Shown piece after piece: positions 27,391-35,317 of a DNA stretch of 64,000 bases (the stretch's first letter is position 1; the number at the start of each line of letters is the position of its first letter). This DNA is from GCA-2683135 sp964507445 (GTDB lineage Bacteria > Planctomycetota > GCA-002687715): assembly GCA_964507445.1 (NCBI GenBank), contig CAZDQF010000025.1, positions 1 through 64,000 on the forward strand, written 5' to 3'. The notes beneath the pieces were generated by a model. It made no database searches and had not been told where the DNA came from. It was given only the letters and a program-made list of their open reading frames with translations. The position numbers and the translations under genes were made by a program.

Positions 27391-28816
27391 TCGGTGTCAG
27401 CAACCTGCGGGAGAGATTCGTCTGGAACCGGTTATCCGGGTCCAGGGATCGCTTCAGATCCAGGAATCTGGCGAGCTTGTCAGGGGGATAGGCTCGCCGG
27501 AATCCGTCGCTGGTGAGGGTGCTGTCCTTGGCCAGGTACAGGCGGCCGCCGGCGCCCATCACCACCTCGTCCATGGCCGCGGCGAGCGCCCGCAGGCGTT
27601 CGTCGCCGCCTCGCTTCATGGGGAGGTCGAGCGCCAGGGAGAACCCGTCCACGGCGTGGGTCATGAGGAAGGGGTCGTGCTTGTGCCGCTTCAGTACGCC
27701 GAGAAACGGTGTGACGCCGTGCTCACGGCAAAGCCCCAGCTGGGCTTCGAACGTCTCCAGAGCCCGAGCGCGGGGGACGAACGTCTGGTACTGGATGAAG
27801 GCGCCGGGCTTGTACGCGTGCTTCCATCGGGGGACGTAGTCCAGCAGGAACGAGAAACCCACCAGCGACTGCCTGGCGCGTTCCCCTCGGCGCGCATGTC
27901 GCCGACCCAGGTGGTACTTGATGCCGTTGATGAGGCGCATGCCGGGTCTGTTGAAGAAGCACCACAGACCCCACCAGACCCAGGTCCGGGGGACCACTCC
28001 GAGGATCCGATCCGGGAGGTCCTGATGAGCTGCCTGAAGGGTCGCTGCGGGGTTGGAGTCTTCGCCGTCTTCGAGGTACCAGGCCTGATGAATGAGCCCG
28101 CGACCGCCGCCGAAGGCGTCCACCCACCCCACCAGGTAATCGCTGCCTTCCCACTGGTCTTCGAAGAAGGCGATCATCTCGCCCAGGTCGCGCGCGGCGG
28201 CGGGTCGCACGTGGAGGTCGCCGGAGTGGACACGTTTCAGCTGTAGCTCGACCCTGGTGAAGACCCCCAGCATCCCGAATCCGCCGATGGCGGCGAAGAA
28301 CAGCTCGCTGTTCTGTTCGCGGTCACAACGCCTAGTCGTTCCGTCCGCCAGCATGAGGTCGAAGGACCGGACGTGCTCGCCGATGGTCCCGGCCTGGAAG
28401 TTGTTCTTGCCGTGGATGTTCATGGCGAGACATCCACCCAGGGTCGGGAACATGGTCCCGGGAACCACCGGCGGCCACCAGCCGCAGGGGAGGGCGCGCC
28501 GCCACACCTGTTCGATGGTGACTCCGGGCTCCGCCACCAGGACCCCGGTGGCTTCATCCAGGTCCAGGATTCGATTCAGCTTGTCGAAGGCGACCATGAC
28601 GCCGCCCGTGTTCAGGGATGCGTCGCCGTAGCTGCAGCCGGCGCCACGCAGCCCGGCAGAGACGCCGTCGCTCTCCAGAGCTCGTAGCGCGGCTCGCAGG
28701 TCGTCGATGCTCGACGGCCTCAGGACAGGGGCTTCGCAGGAGGCGTTCATGCCCCAGGCTTCGAAGCGCTCCCTTGGCAGCTCGCTCAGGGGGATCTGAG
28801 GGGAGGCGGCGGACAT
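27377..28816 (-). CDS. FAD-dependent oxidase, DprE1-like
   Basis: The 479-residue protein is a VAO-fold FAD enzyme. The FAD-binding half shows GAGCSYGDASLNTGG, VPGTMFPTLGGCLAMNIHGK and GFGMLGVFTRVELQL, as in decaprenylphosphoryl-ribose 2'-oxidase (DprE1) and D-arabinono-lactone oxidases. The C-terminal substrate domain has KDSTLTSDGFRRAYPP. The next gene, 4 nt downstream of its start side on the same strand (28821-29555), is a DprE2-like reductase, a pairing that supports DprE1-type epimerisation of a polyprenyl-phosphate sugar. The actual substrate is unknown, because no other arabinan genes are present. Confidence 0.82.
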   Translation of the reverse strand: MSAASPQIPLSELPRERFEAWGMNASCEAPVLRPSSIDDLRAALRALESDGVSAGLRGAGCSYGDASLNTGGVMVAFDKLNRILDLDEATGVLVAEPGVTIEQVWRRALPCGWWPPVVPGTMFPTLGGCLAMNIHGKNNFQAGTIGEHVRSFDLMLADGTTRRCDREQNSELFFAAIGGFGMLGVFTRVELQLKRVHSGDLHVRPAAARDLGEMIAFFEDQWEGSDYLVGWVDAFGGGRGLIHQAWYLEDGEDSNPAATLQAAHQDLPDRILGVVPRTWVWWGLWCFFNRPGMRLINGIKYHLGRRHARRGERARQSLVGFSFLLDYVPRWKHAYKPGAFIQYQTFVPRARALETFEAQLGLCREHGVTPFLGVLKRHKHDPFLMTHAVDGFSLALDLPMKRGGDERLRALAAAMDEVVMGAGGRLYLAKDSTLTSDGFRRAYPPDKLARFLDLKRSLDPDNRFQTNLSRRLLTPITGS

Positions 28817-28820
28817 GGAC

Positions 28821-29555
28821 TCAGATGTTCATCCTGCGGAAGACGAACGACGGGATGCAGCGGATGACAAGCCCCACCAGCGCCCATCTCCTGAGGACGT
28901 ATCGGGTGTGTCGCCCTGCCTCCGCCGCGTTGACGATGGCGCGGCCGGCCTGCTCCGGGGTCGCCACCCAGAACAGCCCCTCCATGCCTTCCGTCATCAC
29001 CGTGGCGACGTACCCAGGTTTGATGGTCGTGACGCTGACGCCCTGGCGCGCGACCCGGTTGCGGAGCGCCTCCAGGTAGGTGTTCATGGCGGCCTTGGAG
29101 GTGTTGTAAACGGGGTACCCGTGGCGGCCCCGGTCACCTGCGATGGACGAGACGCCGACGATGGCTCCTGACCCCTGAGCGGCCAGCAACGGGGCGGCCT
29201 GGTTCAACCAGGCCACGCAGCCCAGCAGGTTGACCTCGATGACGGCCCGGTCCTTGGCGAAGTCGTAGGTGTCCGGGTTGATCTCGGGCATGACACCCGC
29301 GGCGTAGACGATCATGTCCAGCCCTCCCAGCTCCTCGACGATCTGCTTGAACCGCTCGGGGATGACGTCGAAGTCGGTGACGTCGATGGAGTAGGGGAGG
29401 ATCTGGTCGGGATGGGCGTCCCGCAGGGACTCCAGCAGGTCGAGACGACGGGCCACCGCGGCCACCCGGTAGCCGCGATTGGCGAGCTCCCTTGCGGTCG
29501 CCGCACCGATCCCTGATGAAGCTCCGACGACGATGGCGGCGCGTGTACGTGTCAT
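28821..29555 (-). CDS. Short-chain dehydrogenase, DprE2-like
   Basis: A 244-residue classical-type SDR with the cofactor motif GASSGIG, the NAG-like AAG turn in VYAAGV, a catalytic Ser in VGVSSIAG and YNTSK (Tyr-x3-Lys). The C-terminus is hydrophobic and basic (RRWALVGLVIRCIPSFVFRR), suggesting membrane association, as in DprE2. It is transcribed just before the DprE1-like gene with a 4-nt gap, so the two probably form a two-step oxidation-reduction pair. ATG 29555 was chosen; ATG 29579 would add eight residues. Confidence 0.82.
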   Translation of the reverse strand: MTRTRAAIVVGASSGIGAATARELANRGYRVAAVARRLDLLESLRDAHPDQILPYSIDVTDFDVIPERFKQIVEELGGLDMIVYAAGVMPEINPDTYDFAKDRAVIEVNLLGCVAWLNQAAPLLAAQGSGAIVGVSSIAGDRGRHGYPVYNTSKAAMNTYLEALRNRVARQGVSVTTIKPGYVATVMTEGMEGLFWVATPEQAGRAIVNAAEAGRHTRYVLRRWALVGLVIRCIPSFVFRRMNI

Positions 29556-29639
29556 GTTCTTTGTGGAGCCGGGCTCCATATCCTCACGGCACCGTACGGG
29601 GCATTCCCGAGCGCGGCAAGATTGGGTATGACATGAACC

Positions 29640-30704
29640 ATGGACGGTGCCCCACCGGTGACTCGCCCTACGGGGCTCAGGGAAGCGCGGGAGATCGTGC
29701 AGGACCTGTTTCAGCCTCGGGCCGCCATCTACTGGCCCGACGCCATGGGGTCTGCGCTGCTGGGGTGGACCGGGTTCGCCATGGTCTGCGCCTCCGATCC
29801 TGGCAGCGTGTTCTGGATCGTCTGGCTGCTGTTGACCGTCCTCGCCATGTACCGGGCGGTGCTCTTCATCCATGAGTTGACCCACCTCTCCCGGGGCGCC
29901 CTGCCCGGGTTTCGCACGGCTTGGGACCTCCTGGTGGGGCTGCCGTTCCTGGTCCCGTCCTTCACCTACGTGGGGGTGCACACGGACCACCACAGGCGAA
30001 CGGTGTACGGGACGAGCGGGGACCCGGAGTATCTCCCGTTGGGCTGCGGCCCCAGGTGGCGCGTGCTTCTGTTCGTGGTGGAGACGGTCCTCGCCCCCGC
30101 GGTGTTCTTCCTACGGCTCGTGGTGTTGAGCCCGCTGGCGCTGCTGGTGCCCCCGTTTCATCGCTGGCTCGAGCGTCGGGCTTCGTCCCTGGTGATCAAC
30201 CCGTCCTACGTCCGCGAGAACGTCAGTGACCGTGATCGTCGCAGGATGATGCTCAGCGAGGTGGTTATCCTGGCCATCTGGTTGCCTTTGCTCACGTCGG
30301 CGGCGATGGGCGCGATCCCCTGGATGATCTTCGTGGTCTGGTACCTGGTCTCCTGGGGTGTGGCTTTCGTCAACCAGGTCCGAACCCTCGCCGCGCACCG
30401 GTATGGGAACGAGGGTGGTGAAATGGACGTGGTCGGACAGATTGCGGACTCCGTCTCCATCCCGGGTGGGTGGTGGACCGAACTCTGGGCTCCGGTGGGG
30501 CTTCGTTATCACGGGCTCCACCATTACCTGCCGGATCTTCCGTACCACGCCCTGGGGGCGGCCCATCGCCGGTTGGTGCGGCAGTTGCCGGAGGACGCCC
30601 CCTACCGGGCGGCCGTAGCCCGGTCCCTGCCCGAGGTCCTGATGACCCTGTGGCGTGACGCCGGCGCCAGCGGCCACCTTCGAAACGCCGATTCGAACCG
30701 GTAG
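29640..30704 (+). CDS. Membrane fatty-acid desaturase family protein
   Basis: The 354-residue protein has several hydrophobic segments and the three histidine boxes of diiron membrane desaturases: HELTH, HTDHHR and HGLHHYLP. It would introduce a double bond or hydroxyl group in a lipid chain. It is divergent from the DprE-like pair across an 84-nt region, so a shared promoter region may link these lipid-related genes. The exact substrate (fatty acyl, polyprenyl or carotenoid) cannot be told. Confidence 0.85.
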   Translation: MDGAPPVTRPTGLREAREIVQDLFQPRAAIYWPDAMGSALLGWTGFAMVCASDPGSVFWIVWLLLTVLAMYRAVLFIHELTHLSRGALPGFRTAWDLLVGLPFLVPSFTYVGVHTDHHRRTVYGTSGDPEYLPLGCGPRWRVLLFVVETVLAPAVFFLRLVVLSPLALLVPPFHRWLERRASSLVINPSYVRENVSDRDRRRMMLSEVVILAIWLPLLTSAAMGAIPWMIFVVWYLVSWGVAFVNQVRTLAAHRYGNEGGEMDVVGQIADSVSIPGGWWTELWAPVGLRYHGLHHYLPDLPYHALGAAHRRLVRQLPEDAPYRAAVARSLPEVLMTLWRDAGASGHLRNADSNR

Positions 30705-30738
30705 AATAGAGACCTCGCTTGTTTCATAGGAGCGGCTC

Positions 30739-30936
30739 GTGTCCCTGATCTACTTCCACCGGTTCCTCATCCTCTGCGCCATCCTGTTCGGCGCCTATTT
30801 CGCCTGGATCCTCTGGCAGCGGTACAGCTTGAACGGCCACGAAGACGCCCTGTGGGCGGCCATCGGCTCCGCGGCCGTGACGGTCGCGCTGGCGGTTTAC
30901 CTGCCGACCGTCAAGGGCCGGAAGGAGCGGTCATGA
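30739..30936 (+). CDS. Small two-helix membrane protein
   Basis: This 65-residue ORF starts with GTG 30739, preceded by GGAG at 9 nt. It contains two hydrophobic helices (about 7-25 and 37-55) with a short loop, and ends in basic residues (KGRKERS). No family was recognised. Its TGA overlaps the ATG of the monoheme gene as ATGA, and it is 34 nt after the desaturase, so all three are probably one transcript. A candidate TAGAAT -10 box lies at about 30701-30706. Confidence 0.65.
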   Translation: MSLIYFHRFLILCAILFGAYFAWILWQRYSLNGHEDALWAAIGSAAVTVALAVYLPTVKGRKERS

Positions 30937-31901
30937 GCCGCGCGGGCTCGCCGACAGCGCGGGGGATGGCCCTCCTGGGGATGACCATCTTCGTGTTGTG
31001 CGGCGTCCTCCCGGGGTTCCGGAGCGGTCCGCCTGGCTTCATGACCAACGCTCCAGGTGACGCCAACTGCACCATCTGCCACTTCGACCACTCCCTCAAC
31101 GCCGGCCTGGCGGCGGGGATCGCCACCTTCGACGTGTCCGGGCCGGACACCGTCCTGGACATCGGCGCTGGTGGCGTCGCTGCCCTGGTGGTGTCGTTCC
31201 CCGCGACCACGCGGCCGGTGCACGGCTTCGAGATGACCGTCCGTGACGCCGCTGATGCACCTTTTGCACCGAGCTTCGCCGGGTCGTGGGATTCCACCAC
31301 TTTCGGTTCGAACGTCCAGTACGCCTTCGGCGACTTCGAGTACGTGAGCCACACCCTGACCGGAAGCAACCAGACCTCGTGGACCGTGGGATGGACGCCG
31401 GATGGCTTTCCGCCTGCCGGCCCCATGACCTTCTACGCCACCGGCAACGGCGCCAACGGCGACGCCGCCCCCATCGGAGACTACATCTTCGCCGCGACCC
31501 ACAGGGTTTATCAGGCCCGGGTCTCGGTGGCGCAGACCACCTGGGCGTTGGGCGCTTCGCACCCCATCACCCTCGAGGCGCCCTCTGTGGGCGGGCACGG
31601 GTACATCCTGGTGGCCTCTGATGATCCGGCGGAGACCCCGCTGGGAGGGCCGTTCGTGGCGCCGCTGAACCCGTTCAGCCCCCTCGCCCTGACCACCCAG
31701 GACCCCGCCTATGGATCGATCTTCCAGGGGTTCCAGGGCACGCTGGACAGCGCAGGGAACGCCACCGCGTTCTGCAACCTCCCGCCGCTCCCCTCCCTGT
31801 CGGGTCTCGTCGCCCACCTGGCGTTCGCCACCCTGGACCCGCAGGCGCCGTTCCCGGTGGTCAGCGAGGTCTCCAATCGGGTGACGGTGACGCTGCAGTA
31901 G
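30933..31901 (+). CDS. Secreted monoheme protein, choice-of-anchor V/Reeler-like
   Basis: The 322-residue product has a signal peptide (about 12-30) and one c-type heme motif CTICH (C46-C49-H50) followed by a second His at 53. Residues 60-210 form a Reeler/choice-of-anchor V-like beta-sandwich (HGFEMTVRDAADAPF, SWTVGWTPDGFPPAGP, YATGNGANGDAAPIGDYIF). Residues 215-322 are the beta-sandwich module shared with the proteins at 26161, 44707 and 62383. The ATG overlaps the stop of the small membrane protein. It probably carries electrons outside the cytoplasm, but no partner is identified. Confidence 0.78.
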   Translation: MSRAGSPTARGMALLGMTIFVLCGVLPGFRSGPPGFMTNAPGDANCTICHFDHSLNAGLAAGIATFDVSGPDTVLDIGAGGVAALVVSFPATTRPVHGFEMTVRDAADAPFAPSFAGSWDSTTFGSNVQYAFGDFEYVSHTLTGSNQTSWTVGWTPDGFPPAGPMTFYATGNGANGDAAPIGDYIFAATHRVYQARVSVAQTTWALGASHPITLEAPSVGGHGYILVASDDPAETPLGGPFVAPLNPFSPLALTTQDPAYGSIFQGFQGTLDSAGNATAFCNLPPLPSLSGLVAHLAFATLDPQAPFPVVSEVSNRVTVTLQ

Positions 31902-31911
31902 CCTCAGGCCG

Positions 31912-32835
31912 TCAGGCCATCAGCGCCTTCCAGGACGCCATGTCACCCCGCGCGGGCTCCTCGTGAGCCCGGCGGATGGCCAGGCCCGCCATGGCGTCCA
32001 CCACCCAATCAAAGTGGGGGCCGGTGAGCGAGTTGCGGTCGAAGTCCGGGGCCGTGTTGGTGAAGTCGATGGCGTAGGGGACGCCGTCCCTGATGGCGAA
32101 CTCCACGGTGTTCATGTCGTAACCCAGGGCCCGGTTGATGGCGCGGGCCTGCTCGATCATGAGCTGTTCGAGCTCGGCGCCGTAGGAGAAGCTGGCCTCC
32201 GTGTAGCGCAGGTGGTGAGGCTTGGATGGGTCCCACGGAGCGATCAACACCTCTTCCTTGCCGATGCACAGGAGCCGGGCGTAAGCCTCCCATTCGATGC
32301 CTTCCTGGAGCATCATGACCAGGTCTCCTGAGTCGTTGAACGCCGTCAGGAGCTCCTGGCCGTCGCGGCATCGGGAGACGGACTTCCAGCCGCCCCCCGT
32401 GGCGGGCTTGATGTAGCAGGGGAAGCCGACCTCATCGCCGACCCGCTCCCAGTTCACCAGCTCCAGGTTGGTGAGGCTGTCGGAGGTGATGTCCTCGATG
32501 TACTCACGCTGCGGTAGCAGCAGGGTCTTGGGCACGGCGACCCCCAGCTGCGCCGCCAGGACCGTTCCGAAGTACTTGTCATCGGCGATCCGCCAGAACG
32601 GATTGTTGATCACCCTGGTCCCCGCCAGCGCGGCCTGCTTCAGGAACATCTGGTAGTAGGGGACCTCGTGGCTGATGCGGTCGACGATGACGTCATGGCC
32701 CGCCGCCGCGTCGTGACGCAGGGCCTCCACCTTCACCGGTTCGGCGAACGCCCCCGCGTCCCGTGAGTTGACGGCCTGGCAGAAGGCCTCTGGGAAAGTC
32801 CGTTCCTGGCCAAACAGGATGCCGATGCGCTTCAT
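31912..32835 (-). CDS. ATP-grasp family ligase-like protein
   Basis: The 307-residue protein starts at ATG 32835, preceded by GGAGG. An N-terminal pre-ATP-grasp Rossmann region (KRIGILFGQERTFPEAF) is followed by ATP-grasp features: NNPFWRIADDKYFGTVLA, a PCYIKPATGGGWKSV lysine loop and acidic metal ligands in MNTVEFAIRDG with DFTNTAPDFD. It resembles the stand-alone ATP-grasp proteins often called RimK-like or glutathione-synthase-like, which join a carboxylate to an amine. The substrate is unknown. It is convergent with the heme gene and divergent from the exonuclease gene. Confidence 0.8.
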   Translation of the reverse strand: MKRIGILFGQERTFPEAFCQAVNSRDAGAFAEPVKVEALRHDAAAGHDVIVDRISHEVPYYQMFLKQAALAGTRVINNPFWRIADDKYFGTVLAAQLGVAVPKTLLLPQREYIEDITSDSLTNLELVNWERVGDEVGFPCYIKPATGGGWKSVSRCRDGQELLTAFNDSGDLVMMLQEGIEWEAYARLLCIGKEEVLIAPWDPSKPHHLRYTEASFSYGAELEQLMIEQARAINRALGYDMNTVEFAIRDGVPYAIDFTNTAPDFDRNSLTGPHFDWVVDAMAGLAIRRAHEEPARGDMASWKALMA

Positions 32836-32937
32836 GGGAGCCTCCGGCCGCCCCGTGTGCTGGAGTCGGGCGGCGAAGATCCACCCTAGCAAACGTGGCC
32901 CCATGGGCAACCAGACATCCCGTTCCGGTTCCGTAGG

Positions 32938-33816
32938 ATGGGGCGGATGTCCAAGCCCGTGCTGTATGTCCTGGATGGGACCGCGGCCCTCTTCAGGGCC
33001 TGGTTCGCGGTGAGCGGACGATCCGCTCCGGACGGCAGCGAGGTCGGCGCGGTCTGGGGGCTGGGCCAGTGGCTGGCCCGTGTCCATCGTCGACTGGCGC
33101 CCAGCCATGTGGCCGTGGTCTTCGACGCGGGGTCCTGGACGTTCCGCAACGAGATCTGGGAGGACTACAAGGCCAATCGCGGCGAGCCGCCGGAGGAGCT
33201 GGTGCCCCAGTTCGAGCTCGCCGTAGCGTTGTGCGGGGCCATGGGCTGTCCGGCGTTTCGCGCGGACGGCTACGAGGCGGACGACCTCATGGCGGCGCTG
33301 GCACGTCGCGGGCGAGAGGCGGGTATCTCCGTCGGGTTGATCACCCCTGACAAGGACGTCCTGCAGCTGGTCGCTCCGGGCGTGTCGGTGCTCGACCCGA
33401 AGGAGCTGGCGGTGGTTGACGAGGACGCGGTCGTCAAGCGGTTCGGGGTCCGTCCGGACCAGCTGGTCGACTACCTGGCGCTGGCCGGTGATCCGACGGA
33501 CAACGTCCCCGGCGTTCGCGGCGTCGGGCCGAAGACCGCCGAGGTCCTGCTGCGCGAGTTCGGCTCTCTCGACGCGCTGTACGAAGGTCTTGACCGGGTC
33601 CCTGCGTTGGAGGTGCGGGGGGCGAAGGGGCTCGCCGCGAAGCTCCGGGAGCACGAACCGGAGGCGCGCTTGAGCCGACGTCTGGTGGTGTTGGATGACG
33701 AGGCGCCGCTGGTTCCGGAGGTGCGGAGGCTGAGCGATCTACGATGGCGGACGGACGTGCCGGATTCCGCGGAGTTCTTCTCCGCCATGGGGTTCGGCGA
33801 TCCGCTGGCGTCATGA
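32938..33816 (+). CDS. Stand-alone 5'-3' exonuclease (FEN/PolA N-terminal type)
   Basis: The 292-residue protein matches the 5' nuclease domain found at the N-terminus of DNA polymerase I. Acidic metal ligands are seen in LDGTAALFRAW, VVFDAGSWTFRNEIW, DGYEADDLMAALA and TPDKDVLQLV. The helix-hairpin-helix is ALAGDPTDNVPGVRGVGPKT. No polymerase domain follows, so it is a separate flap endonuclease, perhaps acting in Okazaki fragment or repair processing. ATG 32938 or ATG 32947 could be the start. Confidence 0.9.
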   Translation: MGRMSKPVLYVLDGTAALFRAWFAVSGRSAPDGSEVGAVWGLGQWLARVHRRLAPSHVAVVFDAGSWTFRNEIWEDYKANRGEPPEELVPQFELAVALCGAMGCPAFRADGYEADDLMAALARRGREAGISVGLITPDKDVLQLVAPGVSVLDPKELAVVDEDAVVKRFGVRPDQLVDYLALAGDPTDNVPGVRGVGPKTAEVLLREFGSLDALYEGLDRVPALEVRGAKGLAAKLREHEPEARLSRRLVVLDDEAPLVPEVRRLSDLRWRTDVPDSAEFFSAMGFGDPLAS

Positions 33817-33831
33817 CCCCGGGGGAGCTGG

Positions 33832-35241
33832 TCAACGCCCGTGTGCGAGCTCCCGTTGCACGATCTCCACGGCTTCGTCCACCTGTCGCTGGTGGGTGCG
33901 GAGGTGGAGGACGCACATCCTGATCCAGAACACGCCGTCGATCTCCGTCGCCGTGAGCATGATGCGGCGCGGAGCGTTGATCCGCTCCAGAAGATCCCTG
34001 TTCATGCGGTTCTCTTCCTCCACCGAGGCGCCTGGGGAGGTCTGACGGAAGGCGAACAGGGACAGGGCCGGAGGGTGTGCGAGCTCGACGTCCGGTGCTG
34101 AGCCGATGGCGCTCGCTGCCGCTGTGGCTAATCCGTGCTTCTCCCGCAGCGCCGCGCGGAACGCGCCGACCCCGTGCAGCATGAACGGGAGCCAGAGCCT
34201 GAGGCCTCGCCAGTCGCGGGACAGCTCCGGTGTGAGGTTGCAGAAGTCCACCTGCTCGCCGGCGCCCTTGGGAGGGAGGTAGGCGGCGTCATCACCGTGG
34301 GCCCTCTGCATGGCGGCGGGGTCACGGGCCAGGATCACCCCGGTGCCGTACGGGAGGAACAGACCCTTGTGCGGGTCGAGGACCAGGCTGTCCGCTCGTT
34401 CGATCCCGCGAAGGGTGGGGTTCAACTCCGGGACCAATCGGAACAGGGCACCGTAAGCGCCGTCTACGTGGAACCAGAGCTCCTCCTCGTCGCAGACATC
34501 GGCCACGGTGTCCAGGGGGTCCACTGCGCCGGTGTTGACGGTGCCGGCGCTGGCGCACGCCAGGAAGGGACGATGTCCCCTCTCCCGGTCCTCCTTGATC
34601 ATGTGACGGAGGGCGTCCGTATCCAGCTGGTACCGGTCGTTCACCGGCACCACCCGGATGCCCTCGCCGGGGATGCCCGCGAGCCGCAGGGCCTTTGTCA
34701 TGCAGTGGTGGATTTCGCTGGAGACGTAGGCGCGGGCGCCCCGCAGGTCTTCGCCCAATCTGTCGTGCCGCGCCGTGACCGCGCCGATGAGGTTGGAGAG
34801 GGAGCCGCCGGTGGTGATCGCTCCGAGGGACCCGTCCGGCATCCCCATCAGCGCACACAGCCAGCGGATCACCTGGACCTCCATCTGGACCGCCACGGGC
34901 GCGGCGGCCCAGACGCCGGCGTACCGATTGGTGATGGAGGCCATGAGGTCGGCCACGGCGGCGCTGGGGAGCCCCCCTCCGGGGACGTAGGCGAGGTAAC
35001 CCGGGCTGGCGGTGTTGTAGGCGAACGGGACGGCGTCTCCAAGGACCCGGCTCACCAGGTCCTCCATTCCCCGCCCAGACTCCGGAACGGGCTCACGGAA
35101 GGCCTCGACGTGAGGAGCTGCCTGATCCGAGGCTTGCGCAGGCTGCTCGGGGAGGGTCCGCATCCACTCCACCAGGCGGGGGACCGTGGCGTTGATGAGA
35201 GATTCGAACTCCTCGGGGGTGCTGTCCAGCGGCGCTTCCAT
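33832..35241 (-). CDS. PLP-dependent amino acid decarboxylase (group II)
   Basis: The 469-residue enzyme belongs to the aromatic-L-amino-acid/tyrosine/glutamate decarboxylase family. The PLP lysine is in DPHKGLFLPYG, and the cofactor region includes TTGGSLSNL and HVDGAYGALF. Earlier landmarks are SPGYLAYVPGGG and GVWAAAPVAVQMEVQV. The substrate cannot be fixed by eye; aromatic amino acids or a related compound are likely. It lies alone, convergent with the exonuclease gene and divergent from the S9 peptidase gene. Confidence 0.9.
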   Translation of the reverse strand: MEAPLDSTPEEFESLINATVPRLVEWMRTLPEQPAQASDQAAPHVEAFREPVPESGRGMEDLVSRVLGDAVPFAYNTASPGYLAYVPGGGLPSAAVADLMASITNRYAGVWAAAPVAVQMEVQVIRWLCALMGMPDGSLGAITTGGSLSNLIGAVTARHDRLGEDLRGARAYVSSEIHHCMTKALRLAGIPGEGIRVVPVNDRYQLDTDALRHMIKEDRERGHRPFLACASAGTVNTGAVDPLDTVADVCDEEELWFHVDGAYGALFRLVPELNPTLRGIERADSLVLDPHKGLFLPYGTGVILARDPAAMQRAHGDDAAYLPPKGAGEQVDFCNLTPELSRDWRGLRLWLPFMLHGVGAFRAALREKHGLATAAASAIGSAPDVELAHPPALSLFAFRQTSPGASVEEENRMNRDLLERINAPRRIMLTATEIDGVFWIRMCVLHLRTHQRQVDEAVEIVQRELAHGR

Positions 35242-35317
35242 GGGCCCATGGTCTCACAGGACCCGCAGCGCTTCACCGGGGACCCATTAGGATGCTCAGC
35301 CACCAGGAGATGAACCC

